A stretch of DNA of 59,955 nt from contig MVBO01000090.1 in NCBI GenBank assembly GCA_002261195.1, positions 1-59,955 on the forward strand, given 5' to 3'. The notes beneath the pieces were generated by a model. That model had not been told where the DNA came from. It was given only the letters and a program-made list of their open reading frames with translations, and searched no databases. Below, in pieces: positions 10,034 to 21,138 of the stretch (position 1 is its first letter; the number at the start of each line of letters is the position of its first letter). The stretch is from Bifiguratus adelaidae. Its lineage: Eukaryota > Mucoromycota > Endogonomycetes > Endogonales. Position numbers and translations under genes: made by a program.

Positions 10034-10939
10034 ATGCTGAAGTATATTTCTCTTCAACGTCTTACGTTCATTGCTATCATCATCCAAGCAGCCTTAGTCG
10101 GCTCTGCACAGGCAAATCCAATCCAATCACGCGCTGATATCACCATTCCTGTTGCTACGTTTGGTTATACGGAACTGAAAGGTCCGCTCCATTGGTATGG
10201 CCTCAACAAAAGTGCAAACATCGTGTGCGCTGAAGGCAAGCATCAGTCTCCTATTGTCATAGATTCAAGCATCGGTTTCGCTCCAAATGGTTCGATCGAG
10301 GTTCAAATTCCTAAGATTGACCATGCAATCTTCGAGAACGAAGGATACACTGTGATGTTGATCGATACGAATGGAACTTTGAAAGACAGCGGGAAGGACT
10401 ACTCTCTCTCTCAGTTCCATTTCCACACTCCAGGCGAGCACCTGTTACAAGGAGAGTTCTATCCCATGGAATTGCATTTTGTCTTCCAATCCAGGGGTAA
10501 GGAGTTGTTACGGTTTCCGCCTTGTTGTGCTGTCATTGTTGACTTTTTCTCTTGCTTAGATACTTCTAAGGCCGTGATGGCATTTTCTATACAACTTGAT
10601 CCATTAGGCGTGGCCGAGCCTCTGCTGAAGGAAGTTTTCGCGAAGGTTACGGACATCGCCAATCCTGGCACTTACACTACAACCGGACCGTTGAGCTTTG
10701 ACAGCCTCTTGCACCATTTTCACTCCAATCCCATCTACAAATACACAGATTCCTTGACCACCCCGCCATGTAGCGAGAGTGTCGATTGGCTCATCAGTGC
10801 AGAACCAATTCCCTTGGATGTCGCCACATTTAACATGGTGAAGAAGGTTCTGAAATTCAACGCGAGATACCCGCAGAATAAGCTTGGACAAACAAACTTG
10901 CTTGAGGTAGCGGCCCATGATTTTGGGTGCAACATCTGA
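10034..10939 (+). CDS. Secreted alpha-type carbonic anhydrase
   Basis: Start chosen at ATG 10034 because MLKYISLQRLTFIAIIIQAA forms a signal peptide ending near GSAQA. One intron of 63 nt (10497-10559, GTAAGG...CTTAG); it is a multiple of three without a stop, so an unspliced reading stays open, but removing it restores VFQSRDTSKAVMAFSIQLDP. The zinc ligands of alpha carbonic anhydrases are visible in QFHFHTPGEH and ELHFVF (two histidines plus one), and the C-terminal SLTTPPCSESVDW is the family's conserved TTPPC motif. Two cysteines (VCAEGKHQSP and PPCSE) could form the usual disulfide. The enzyme interconverts CO2 and bicarbonate outside the cell. Mature length of about 260 residues is normal. 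The gene stands alone in a gene-poor stretch. Confidence 0.93.
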   Translation: MLKYISLQRLTFIAIIIQAALVGSAQANPIQSRADITIPVATFGYTELKGPLHWYGLNKSANIVCAEGKHQSPIVIDSSIGFAPNGSIEVQIPKIDHAIFENEGYTVMLIDTNGTLKDSGKDYSLSQFHFHTPGEHLLQGEFYPMELHFVFQSRGKELLRFPPCCAVIVDFFSCLDTSKAVMAFSIQLDPLGVAEPLLKEVFAKVTDIANPGTYTTTGPLSFDSLLHHFHSNPIYKYTDSLTTPPCSESVDWLISAEPIPLDVATFNMVKKVLKFNARYPQNKLGQTNLLEVAAHDFGCNI

Positions 10940-11831
10940 TGATGGTGTTGGTTGATTTGGTACGGTTACAAATCCAACAGATGCTGGATGAAGTAGAGGC
11001 TTTTCTCGTGAGTTGATTCCAGACCATGAATAGTGTAATTCAAGGTAATATTCATGTCTAAATTAAGCAAATGGCATGCAGTGATTACGCAACAATCTCT
11101 CTGTGAACCAGACAAGCCACATGCTGTTCTATTCGCTGCAAATGTCCTTAGAATGGAGGTGATGGATGTCCCCTAATTCCGCACAGAACTGGTTACGTGG
11201 GATGTCACAACGAAGCTTTCTAATGCTCATTCAGGTGAACGTGCGAAGATCCATAAAGTCTAGTATGTTTACAATTCTCGACCAAGATCTATCACTGGTC
11301 TCCGTCAGCTTGCCCATCACCACTCTCAAACGGTTGGTAATAGTGGGAGCCCGTGCATTCGCACTGACTTGCGGTAGCCTGAGATCGTGTGAGTCCTGAC
11401 AAAAGCAAGACGCATCCAAAAATACGTGAATTCAAGACACGACACAACACAACGTTTGACCTAGGACTGACAATAGGCGAAATAACACACCCAATGCCTG
11501 CAGAAAGGACGAAGATAGCTGAATGCTCAAATCGATCTTCGCCATCGTCAGCACAGTCCTGGAGAAGGTGCAGCAGTCCTAAAATCCCGCATATAAGTAT
11601 TTATGGCGAAATTCCGACGCAAATTCCTTCAAATGGCAACGCGTTTTTCGCAACACGAGGGAAGGACAGAGATGATTGAGAGCAGTATGCGCAGTATGCG
11701 CAGTTTACGGATAGTACACCTTGCTGCGGGGATCAACGGTAGCAGCGGGGTTATCTGATGTTTCATCAAAGAATTTGTATCATAGAGGGAAAGGCACATA
11801 GCACTGAAATCTTGCACAAGTTGATATACAA
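10940..11831. other. Intergenic region, no gene seen
   Basis: About 900 bases between the carbonic anhydrase and an amidohydrolase pseudogene. It has a trivial short repeat (CAGTATGCG twice, near 11688) and no supported gene. Confidence 0.45.
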
Positions 11832-12850
11832 TTACCCCTGTACGCGGATCCCCAACAGTCTCTCCGCGTTGCGATAGGCAATTATCTCAAATTTATCCGC
11901 AGTAACCAGACCACCCTTGGACAACTCTTTCATAGACTGAAGACCATCCTCGTCCCTTTCAAATGGATAGTCAACGCTGTATAATATTCAATCTATCTTG
12001 AGTGCGCGCGGAAGAGTGGCAAAGAGAGTGAGTGAAAACATGCCACTCGTTGTAATCGATATGTTTTCTGACCAACCGGTTCGCACATCACGTTTTGGCT
12101 TTACCAACCGAACTGCGAACACTGCAAACTTTCAATACGATCCAACATAAAGGGTAACATCTCTTCATTGTGCCCGAGGATAATCTTTAAGCGAGATTAG
12201 CGATCAAAGAGGCCGTGGTATACAGACTTAGAAAATGCAATCCAACATCTGCATGCCGGCCCCAAAGATAGGTTGATACGGCAGACGCCACTCCGTCCGG
12301 ATAGTTTCTTCGTAATGTGACTTTTGATCTTCCGCAACAATGGCTGGATGAAGGTAGATGGGCACATCAAGCTCTGGGGTGCATTCCCAAATCGGCCAGT
12401 AGGTTCAGCATCATAGAATTCGCCGTTTGTGTGGTTACCAACGAGTGCGCCGACAAAATGAAGCTGCGTCACGCAACGCTTGATTTCAGTCACAGCGGTA
12501 GTGTGGTTATCCATCGGAAGCAAGGTGAATCCAGCAAAACGGGTCTGGTTTTTGCACAGCTTCATGCAAATGATCGTTAGCCTTTTGACACATGTCTGGA
12601 GAAATCCTCGTCTCTATCGGCACATGCGAAATCACTTGCACAGAAATTTTGCCCTTGTCCATATCCATTAGGCGGCAATCACCCCAAGGAGAACACACCT
12701 TCTTGCACCGCAGGAGGAAACTGATCGAGAAGGGAAGATTTTATAGTAGACGAACGACTGCAAAAACAACTGCGTTTGACATGAAATAGCCCTCTAGGGA
12801 TATCAAGGGCAACATTATAATTGGTATTCAAAGATGAATGGTTGCCTCTG
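11832..12850 (-). pseudogene. Decayed amidohydrolase (Amidohydro_2, resorcylate decarboxylase-like)
   Basis: Minus-strand pieces in different frames match one protein in order. They are SVQVISHVPIETRISPDMCQ (near 12650), RFAGFTLLPMDNHTTAV (near 12540), VGALVGNHTNGEFYDAEP, LDVPIYLHPAIVAEDQKSHY (near 12340), the tail of a LPFMLDRIE-type segment near 12150, and SVDYPFERDEDGLQS with IIAYRNAERLLGI to a stop at 11832. The family is the metal-dependent hydrolase group that includes gamma-resorcylate and dihydroxybenzoate decarboxylases, in which ISH.PIE, YLHPA and DYPFE are conserved. Breaks seen: a one-base change near 12560 (QK to NQTRF), another near 12395, a stop after YITTSGMFSLTLF..KID near 11985, and more between. 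No splice sites repair them. The 5' limit is uncertain. Confidence 0.75.
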
Positions 12851-14058
12851 TCGCTATATACTACGCTTGCTTTCCGGGTCCCCGCACCTTTGAACCCTTT
12901 GTTGAAAGGACGGCGTAATCAACCGCAGCGGCTTGGAAGACCGGTTCATTAAGCCTCGCGTGCCCCGTCCGACTCTCCGGCTGCAGTTCGGACGGCGAGT
13001 GAAATTGGACTATTCATTGAGAGGCAGACAGGACACTTCCCCACCTTGAGGTCAAGTTGAAGCCATTGAGCTGTCACACAAAAGGGATGTAGCTCGTTTC
13101 TGGTAGAGGACACCAGGCAAGGCGTCGTACACGCAAATGTACACAAAACAAAGACAAGGGTCTCAAGAAAACGGAGGCTGGTATAGACATTGCATGACAT
13201 TCACCGGTCTGATGTCTCGACATTTGAGAGGCGCCTTTTTTGAGAGTGGTGTAACGAAGGGCAGGTCGAAAGTGACAGGCACACAACAAGAAAGATACCT
13301 GGTGAATGGGTGGGTGGCAACTCAAACATCGACTGTCGTTAAGCCTCTACAGGACTTTATCTGGATCCCCTATGGTTTGATGTCAATGCTATGAGTTGAG
13401 TTTAGTCAATTGCATTGCTTCTATGTGCCTTTTCCCTGTCCCTATCCTCTCTCTATGTTCTATGATCGATATCATTGCCTGTCACTTCCTTCTCCCTTCT
13501 CACAAGTCGAATGAAATCCATTGACCACAATGTCTTACGTTCATTGTTTGACCTTTGCTTGTTTCCATTGTTCTGATATTTGAGTTGTCGATGATCCCGA
13601 GTACCACTCTATCGTCCTTGCACGGAAGCAAATGCTGCTGGCAAACAGTAGGCTACACGCTCTCTTCAACCCTTGACGTGTCAACATTCACGTCACTCGA
13701 CGGTAACAGGACAAGTAACTTGGCTCGAGCGCCGAGATTACTGGATGGGCATGAACAGTACACGAACTTAACGACAATGTGGACAAGGTGACAAGTTGCA
13801 AAAGGTCGACAAGCGGCTGCAAAGACGACACAGCATGCAGGGAACGGGCCAATTGGTGGGGGATCTGCAGAACCTCGAGCAACACATCTCCTAATGCGGC
13901 TGTGCAGTACAATTGAGTTCCTCACACTGGACCATTGCCTGTCGCTCTGTTCAAGTCGTCAAGCCGCACCTTGAAACATTCCCTGTGTCGCTTGTGCTGG
14001 TCGCAGACAAGGCTTCATCGTTCCGATTCGACTCCTCGCCGACACAAAACATACTGCT
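12851..14058. other. Intergenic region, no gene seen
   Basis: About 1.2 kb upstream of the GNAT gene. Several overlapping short frames exist on both strands but none has domain-like sequence. It should contain the GNAT promoter. Confidence 0.45.
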
Positions 14059-14644
14059 ATGGGAGAGACGGCGACGCTGCAACTCGAGTCCGCTCGCTTG
14101 AAACTGCGAAAGATCAATTACACGGACGTAAGCCTTCAGCACCTATCGATCGATGCCAGACGTGGCTCGTTTTCAATCTTGGGTCACATACGATGTAGGA
14201 CGTACGGCTCGCTTGGTGGAAGAGCAAGTGAACCTTGCGCCGAACACGCCGGACACGTGGCTGCAGCTTGTTATTGTAGAAAAGACGACCGAAACAGTTA
14301 TCGGTGACACAGCCATCCATTTTCCCGACGAGGACGAGGAGCAACAGGTGGAAGTAGGCATCAATTTGTCCCCAGAGTATCAGCATAGAGGATTCGCGGC
14401 CGAGGCTCTACAGACGTTATTTGGCTATCTCTTTGATCAACTCAACAAGCACAGAATCATCGCTATTACCGATACCGAGAATCAGAGCGCTGCGGATCTC
14501 TTTCGTCGATTGGGCTTTCGACAGGAAGGCCACTTTATCGAGAATGTGTGGTTCAAGGGCGCCTATGGTAGTGAATACTTGTTTGCCATGCTCAAACGCG
14601 AATGGGATGCGCGACCGGAGCATGCAGCGAACACGAAAGTCTAA
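14059..14644 (+). CDS. GNAT N-acetyltransferase with a one-base frame break
   Basis: From ATG 14059 the frame reads MGETATLQLESARLKLRKIN, the first strand of a RimJ/RimL-like acetyltransferase. The rest of the domain is one frame over, from AFSTYRSMPDVARFQSW (near 14132) to the stop at 14644. It includes VEVGINLSPEYQHRGFAAEA (the acetyl-CoA-binding Q/RxxGxG/A loop) and NQSAADLFRRLGFRQEGHF. Removing one T at about 14129 would join the two into TDEAFSTYRS; the only splice-like signals there would give a 12-nt intron. It is therefore either a recent pseudogene, a sequencing slip, or a gene translated from the inner ATG 14153 without strand one. Relatives acetylate small molecules or protein N-termini. 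Length (about 194 residues when joined) is normal. Confidence 0.7.
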
Positions 14645-14863
14645 CTACTGGTTTACCCCTTATGTTACGTATTCGAAAAGCAAGAGCGATTGCCATCTCC
14701 TGGTTCAGCAACGATCGCCTTATCAGATATTGGCTTGTAGATGGGAAAGGAGTCTCGCGTAGCATAATTGTTTATTAGGCAATAGATACCATGGCGTGAA
14801 TGAGCGTATTCATCGGATATACATTCTTCCGTGGCATGCGCGTTCGCGCTATTAGTATTGCAC

Positions 14864-17189
14864 TCAATTGAATAGGTCAAAGTCAAAGAATTTGTTCTTC
14901 TCGAAGAAGTCGCACTTTGCGTTATTGAAACCATCAACAAGGACTTGGCTAGTGGTATCCAAGATGTAGACATTTTCATTCTTCGGAGTCACGGCTGGCC
15001 AATGCAACTCTCCCTTCATGTTTGGATTACCTGTCCTTGCAAAGGTGGTCCAGGTATCGATAATACGTTGAGTGTACTTGATGTCCTCTGCGCTCATAGG
15101 CAAGCCCAGAAGGCTAACGTCACCAAATACCGTGGTGATCTCGCCAGCATGGCATACCCTGTTGAAGCAGTAACTCTTTGGAGAGTTCGTTTCTTGCAAC
15201 GCCTTGTCGAATCGGGCATGGTAAACGTGGGGATTGTAAGATGACATCTCGCGAAGGAACAATCGAACGGGACAATTCCAGAAGAAATCCGTTGTAAGTG
15301 CGGTGAGTTGGTTGCGAATGACATCCGGATCACTTGAATTCGCAACCTGAGCGGCGGCGTGATGAATATAGATAGATGCACGTCCAATAAAGCAGACTTA
15401 CAGGATAAAGATTCGCCTTGACCAAGGCATCACCTCGTGCAACGCCAAGAGGAACGCTGTTTATGACCAGATAGGTCCAAATTGTGGTGGCATTGGAAGG
15501 ACTGATAGGTACGGGATTCGGTTCACTACCAGCGATAAACAAACCACCTTCGTCATGATTGATGGAAGCCAAGAAAGGTACTCGATTAATTGCACCAGTC
15601 TTGACAGCAATGTGCCAGTCTTGAAACAGGTATTCGCCATCAATACTGGGCGTGTCTGTCTCCACAGAGTTGAATTCTCCCGAAGGATGATCCGCCACGA
15701 CCGTTGCAACCGAGCTGTTAAATGCTTTTAGCAACACACTTGCGTTGACACTACGTGCGCAATCAAGCGTGCTGCAACCTGCAGCTTCGAAGATTGTCTC
15801 CGTGAAATTGCCGGCATCCTTAGGTGTCTTCCATTGGAGATCCCAAGGATCACTTTCAGAGATGGCCTTGTGGAAGAGACCCCTAGCCTTGGGTGTCTGA
15901 ATAATCGAACGGACAGAGCTTGCGCCAGCTGATTCGCCAAAGATTGTGACGCCGTGCGGATCACCGCCAAAATGATGGATATTGTCCCGCACCCATTCAA
16001 GGCCGGCAATCTGATCACGGAGCGCCAAGTTGCCAGGAAGTTCAGAACGCGGGTAGCGGCCCGTATCCTCCGCAAAGCCAAAAATGTTCAAACGGTCTAA
16101 AAAGCGAACACACATTGTCGATAAAACTTAACCCATTGATGTGCAAACCTACAATTGACACTGAGAAGCGAATGAATACGAGCGAACATAAACATCCGAG
16201 GAGGACTTACGTAACTACAACGACATCGCCACGGGATGCAATATTGCTTCCATCATAAATACTAGAAGTGATCGGGTTAGTTTTCTGAATCAGGACAGAT
16301 TTTGACCGAGTGGAGGCTTACTAGGTGCTGGCAGTACCTGAACTGTAACCTGGGGATGTTTAAGTATCAAGCAAGCAATCACGACTTATTCGTCAAGCTT
16401 ACCTCCACCATATATCCAATACATCACCGGGAGCGACGTGCCCTTGCTAATGCTCGGTGTATAGACGTTCAAGTAGAGACAGTCTTCACTACCGCCTCCA
16501 AGTTGTACACATTCAGAGCTGAACTTTGTTGTTTGAATAGGCTCATGCCATCTATCAGGAGCTTGAGGCGCAGCAAAGCGAAGCTTGCCAAGGGGCGGTT
16601 TTGCAAAAGGGATGCCCAAGAATCTCCAGCTTAAATTGTCACGAAATCCAATAATTGGGCCCTTGTTCGTCTCGGCCAGGATCTGATGTGAACTGCCGCC
16701 AATCTCAGCAGCGGTAGTCTTCATTGCAGAATTGCTGCACAGAGCAAAGTGCTTGCCGTGACAACTAGCACGCCAGTCACTTCTCGGACCAACGTTCGAA
16801 AAGGTAGAACATTGCTTGTTTGCCGCACCGCCCGCAACCCTTAATAGGAAATGTGGTGTCAAACATGGCGTGCGAAATCTCGGTGCTGCCCCACAATTTG
16901 TTACTCACCAATAAACGCTGCCGTGCGGGAGCTTAGATTGGGCTAATTGAAGGTTACCGGCGATCGTGAGGTCCGCAAGCGTCTCATTCAATGCTTTACA
17001 GAGGGCGTTGGCTTCCGCATAGGTCTTCTTTTCGGTCGAAGCAATCAAACTTTCGGGTGGCGACAAGGGATTCAACTGATTGTCAACGACAATTATGAGG
17101 CCACCAAGCTGAGCAACGGAAGGCACAGAAGCCGAGTGGACGACTGCAGTCAGTGCAACAAGTAGGGGCAAGGCAGCAGCAATCTTCAT
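14864..17189 (-). CDS. Secreted type-B carboxylesterase/lipase (copy B)
   Basis: Seven exons on the minus strand: 17189-16909, 16839-16403, 16349-16322, 16261-16211, 16160-16153, 16096-15402, 15346-14864. The fifth exon is only 8 nt (TGTCAATT), flanked by CTCAG and GTAGGT; with it the protein reads VVVVTVNYRLNIFGF, exactly the family consensus. The signal peptide is [19 protein letters not shown]. Family marks: [24 protein letters not shown], nucleophile elbow [11 protein letters not shown], acid in [10 protein letters not shown], histidine in [14 protein letters not shown]. It should be an extracellular ester hydrolase. It keeps the standard GESAG, unlike copy A. All exon phases add up and end at TAA 14864-14866. 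Confidence 0.9.
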
Positions 17190-17602
17190 CGGCTAAATAT
17201 CTTGAAGTAATCGCAGGCTGTCAAAGAAAAGGAACAAAAGCGAATTGATCAAATAAATAGTCATTGCAGCCTTACTAAGCGTATTTGTATGTGAGTATGC
17301 TATCGATGTTCCAGACTAATATCTATTGCCGATTCCCCATTTCCCCTTCACCGCGACGATCGTGCAACGTGTGAATGACGCCATGTGTGATCCCTACCTA
17401 ATTCGACGATCCCTCCGTGGTACGAGAATGTCCTTAGCGAGATCTTTGGTAACACCCGAACACAACTACTTCCCGGAACGGGGCGTTGAAAAGCATCTGG
17501 GAAAGTATTGCAGTTATATTATAGCTTTACACTGTGAATAGCAAAAATTACAGGTCTCTCTCTCCCGGAACGCTCCCTGGGATCTAAACGGTTTCAACCC
17601 TC

Positions 17603-19819
17603 CTAACTTGTCACGCCGTCAACCTTTTCCGGCTCCACATCTTTGATGTCCTGATCGACACTGGCATCTGAGCTATCTGAGACCTCCCGTCCGATTCTAG
17701 CTGGTTTCTTCCGGCCTGTGAGATCCATATAGATGCTTTTGAACGTATGTGCCAACGATTTCCGGCCTTCCCAGATTGGAAATACGCCTACGATGAAGGA
17801 ACTAAAAAAGAGCCAAATGATTCCAACGACAACCCAACCAGTGAAGAACGGCTTGCTGAAGATGTAACTAGTGCCATACAAGGGCATGGGCCAGAGGACA
17901 AGAAAGATGATCGTCATAGCCGCCGTCATACTTCTTGCAATGATGGCGGCACGATTGAGCATGGATTGCTCCTTGGCTTCCTCTTCCGGCGACAGCTTTT
18001 CTTCGTTGTACGAAGGTACCAGCTCAAGATCAACGTTGGCACTGTCTGTGATATCATGATCATCACCTCGGCGGATCATCTTCATGGATTCATAGTCGTA
18101 GTTGTCAGCCCCAAAGACGTAGGTAAGCAGCGGGACGAAAATGGCGGGAGATAAAAGGGCTACCACGTTTCCTGCCAACATGGGATTGCTAATACGGGGT
18201 GTAAACGGCATGGTCCAGAGACACAGAAACACTTACTTTGCACCTGTGCTGTTAACAGTAAGCACGCCGCTCTCCGTCTTCGCCGTGACGAGCCAAGCAA
18301 TAAGCGCGCAGACGAATCCGAGTATAGGCGACAGGGTTGCCGCGAGTTTGCTTTGCCGCTTCCACAACAGTGTCAAGGCAGCAGGTAGCACAGCCGAGGA
18401 CACAATGATACCCATGAGCAAGTAAAGGTATCCCATAGAGATGCCAATGTAGTATAGACCAGTGGAGAAACCTGCCATGACAATGCCGAAACCAATGACG
18501 CAGGCATGCGCCATGTATATCAACCTCTTGCCGCTGGCATCAGGCTTGAAGTAAGTCTGGTAGATATCATAGGTAAAGATAGAGGAGACGGCGATAAGCT
18601 CGGCGGAAGCAGCTGAGGTGACAGCCATGAACACAAGGATGAGTGTCGCGGCTGCACCGCCTTTGCCTAGAATGCCAACGGCGGCGTACGGCAGCACTAG
18701 TCCAGCGCTGACGTCCGCGTCATCCATCCGGTTGGGATACGTCGGGAACGATGGAAAGTTTGTTTCCATGGCTAGCGCACCCAAACCCATTGTTGTTGCA
18801 CACAGCCAAGGAATGGCGAACCATGAAAGCCCTCCGAGCACATATCCGGGAAGAGCCGAGACGGGGTGAGCGGCGATGGCCTTGTTATAGTATCCATTGT
18901 CGCAGAATACGGTGCCAAAATTACCCACAATATTGATCACAAAGAAGATTGCGCCTTCTTTTGATCGCATAGTGAGATAACTACCTTCAGCATTGCCTGC
19001 AACAGGATGAGCCTCGGCAGCTTTGACGAGCAGATCGTAAACGGCGCTCGGGGAGCCAAGAACATCGGAGGTCGCGTAGGTAGTGAAGGCGAAGATGAGA
19101 ATGATGATTAGGATCATGACTGTATGGACGTAGTCGGTCAGAAAGGTTGCTTTGATTCCTCCAAACATCGTATACAGAACGACGCCCACCGGAAGTAAGA
19201 AGCAGGCGGCAGCAGTAGGCATACCCGTGAGCGTTGTGACCACTGCGGATCCTCCTGTCAAAAGCATGGCCGTGACTAGGATGTTTGTCGCCAATCCAAA
19301 GACCGTGAAAACAATGTGAGTAACCGTTCCATATCTGGCTCTGATGACTTCGAGAAAAGTATGTGCATTCGGTGCCCGCCGCTTGAGTTCAATAGCCAAG
19401 GCAGCGAACAAGAGAATTTGAACCGTGGCGCCGGATGCGTACTGTAAAGTGAGATCAGGACTGATTGCCTTACTTAACAGTTCACATTCGGACATACCCA
19501 AAATGGCCCTGAAACGCCATATCGATAGGCCACACCGGAGGATTGCAACAGTGTGGCAGCCCATGTCCAGGAACTGACGACTGCTGCAGCAACGAGGCCT
19601 GATTTGACGCTTCGTCCAGCTGTACTGAACATTTCCGAAGTTTGAACTTCATTCTGATATCTAACAACAGCAACCGATCAATTTCTGCGCGCATCAACAC
19701 CGATGCGCGTACCTTTTCAGGATCCATGTGGTCAGGATCATGCCGAGAGCAAAGGCAAACCCAAGCCCGAGCACGATACCATACCCAAAACCTTGATTCA
19801 ATGGCGGTGCGACCGTCAT
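17603..19819 (-). CDS. Urea/polyamine transporter, DUR3 type (sodium:solute symporter family)
   Basis: Four exons: 19819-19713, 19660-19498, 19441-18237, 18188-17603, giving 686 residues (yeast Dur3 has 735). The start [20 protein letters not shown] and the following [20 protein letters not shown] are characteristic of the DUR3 branch of solute:sodium symporters. Further marks are [20 protein letters not shown], the repeat of hydrophobic spans, and a long polar loop ([14 protein letters not shown], then [16 protein letters not shown]) before the last three spans. These proteins bring urea, and sometimes polyamines or boron, across the plasma membrane with protons. The gene is divergent from an amino-acid permease, and four GATAAG sites lie between them, pointing to nitrogen control. 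Confidence 0.9.
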
Positions 19820-19967
19820 GATTTGAAACAACAGATCAACACGAGCTTTGCAAACCCGAGCACGGAAGCTTCCATATCAGTGGGTCTCCTCTGCTCTTTA
19901 AGTACCTTGAGGGGACATTGTGGAAAGTCGGTGTCAGCGCCATCGCGCGCACGGTCAACGCGATATT

Positions 19968-21058
19968 GATAAGGATCCGTGTGAACTTTAAAATTGGTCG
20001 CATGCTGATAAGACAGCGAAAGGCAGCAGGCTGATCCATCGTCACGCGCCATACCGCGACTTCACGTCGGCGCAATCTACGTGTTTTAAGGGAAGGGATA
20101 GCGCTCTCGGCAGCTGCTGCGACTCAAAAGTCATGACACGTATCCAAAACGAAGCCTGGTTTCCGAGACATTGCCATCATCTAGCGCACAGGTCGACTGA
20201 CAGCCCTGCACGTTACCGATGATGACATGTTTGTGCACGTTACCCAGAATCTCCAAGTTTGGTTACAACAAACATACAGATAAGCCTTGGATGCAAGATA
20301 TGTATTTGATTGAGTCGGAAAAGGCATATCAGCAAGAATCACATGGAGGACATTCATCTAACGATGCTTCAAAGGGCTAGTAGAGAAGACATGTAACCTT
20401 GTATGCCTTACCGATAGAAGAATAAAAGATCACTCAGAATTTGCCTACTGTTCAAGTGATGACTAGTCAAATACAGAGCGTCCCTTCGCAGACGTCTCAG
20501 GGTAGGGTATGGACTCTACTATTTGACTTGCTAAGGGGCTGCATCCCACCGCAACCTCTCCGGAATCTCCTCAAGGCTCGTTCACGCAACGGCGGCTCGC
20601 ACCGCACAAAGCAACGTCAAAGAACGTGAACAGCCCAGTCTGAGTGTCATATATTCGCATGCCTAAAGATGATACGCTCTAGATCCGTCGCGAGCCGTGA
20701 AGCTTACCGTCTACGTTTTCTATCAGCCAGAGTCACACCGAATGCTCATGCTCTTCTCCCTGTCCAAGAAAGTAACAAGAGCGCGTGCGCTTGAAACCCA
20801 AGTTTGGATAGACAACGCCACGAGTCAAGCATTTGGCGCAATACGTCTTTTTCCTGAAATGACACTTTACAACCAAGTCAAGGAACAATAGGCCGTGGAA
20901 CCCCTCAATTTGTCATACTTCGCTTACAGCGGCGGACATCGGCAAAACAAGGGCTTTTGCCCTTCGCAGCAAAACGTGCCCGAGGTTGCGGGAACCTGAA
21001 AAGGAAATTCAACTAAATGGGAAGATCACCTTTGATCCAGAATCTAAAAACTGATAAG
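19968..21058 (+). promoter_or_regulatory. Cluster of four GATAAG sites between DUR3 and amino-acid permease
   Basis: GATAAG occurs at 19968-19973, 20007-20012, 20279-20284 and 21053-21058 on the plus strand, within the 1.3-kb divergent promoter region. GATA factors of the AreA/Nit2/Gln3 type bind HGATAR sites in front of fungal nitrogen-uptake genes. The rest of this interval holds no gene that I can support. Confidence 0.5.
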
Positions 21059-21138
21059 AGCTTCAGTCGCGGCTCGGATCGGATACCATAGATAGAGCCG
21101 TATTTATGCCGCTGATCGTTGATTCAAATAAACTCGTC

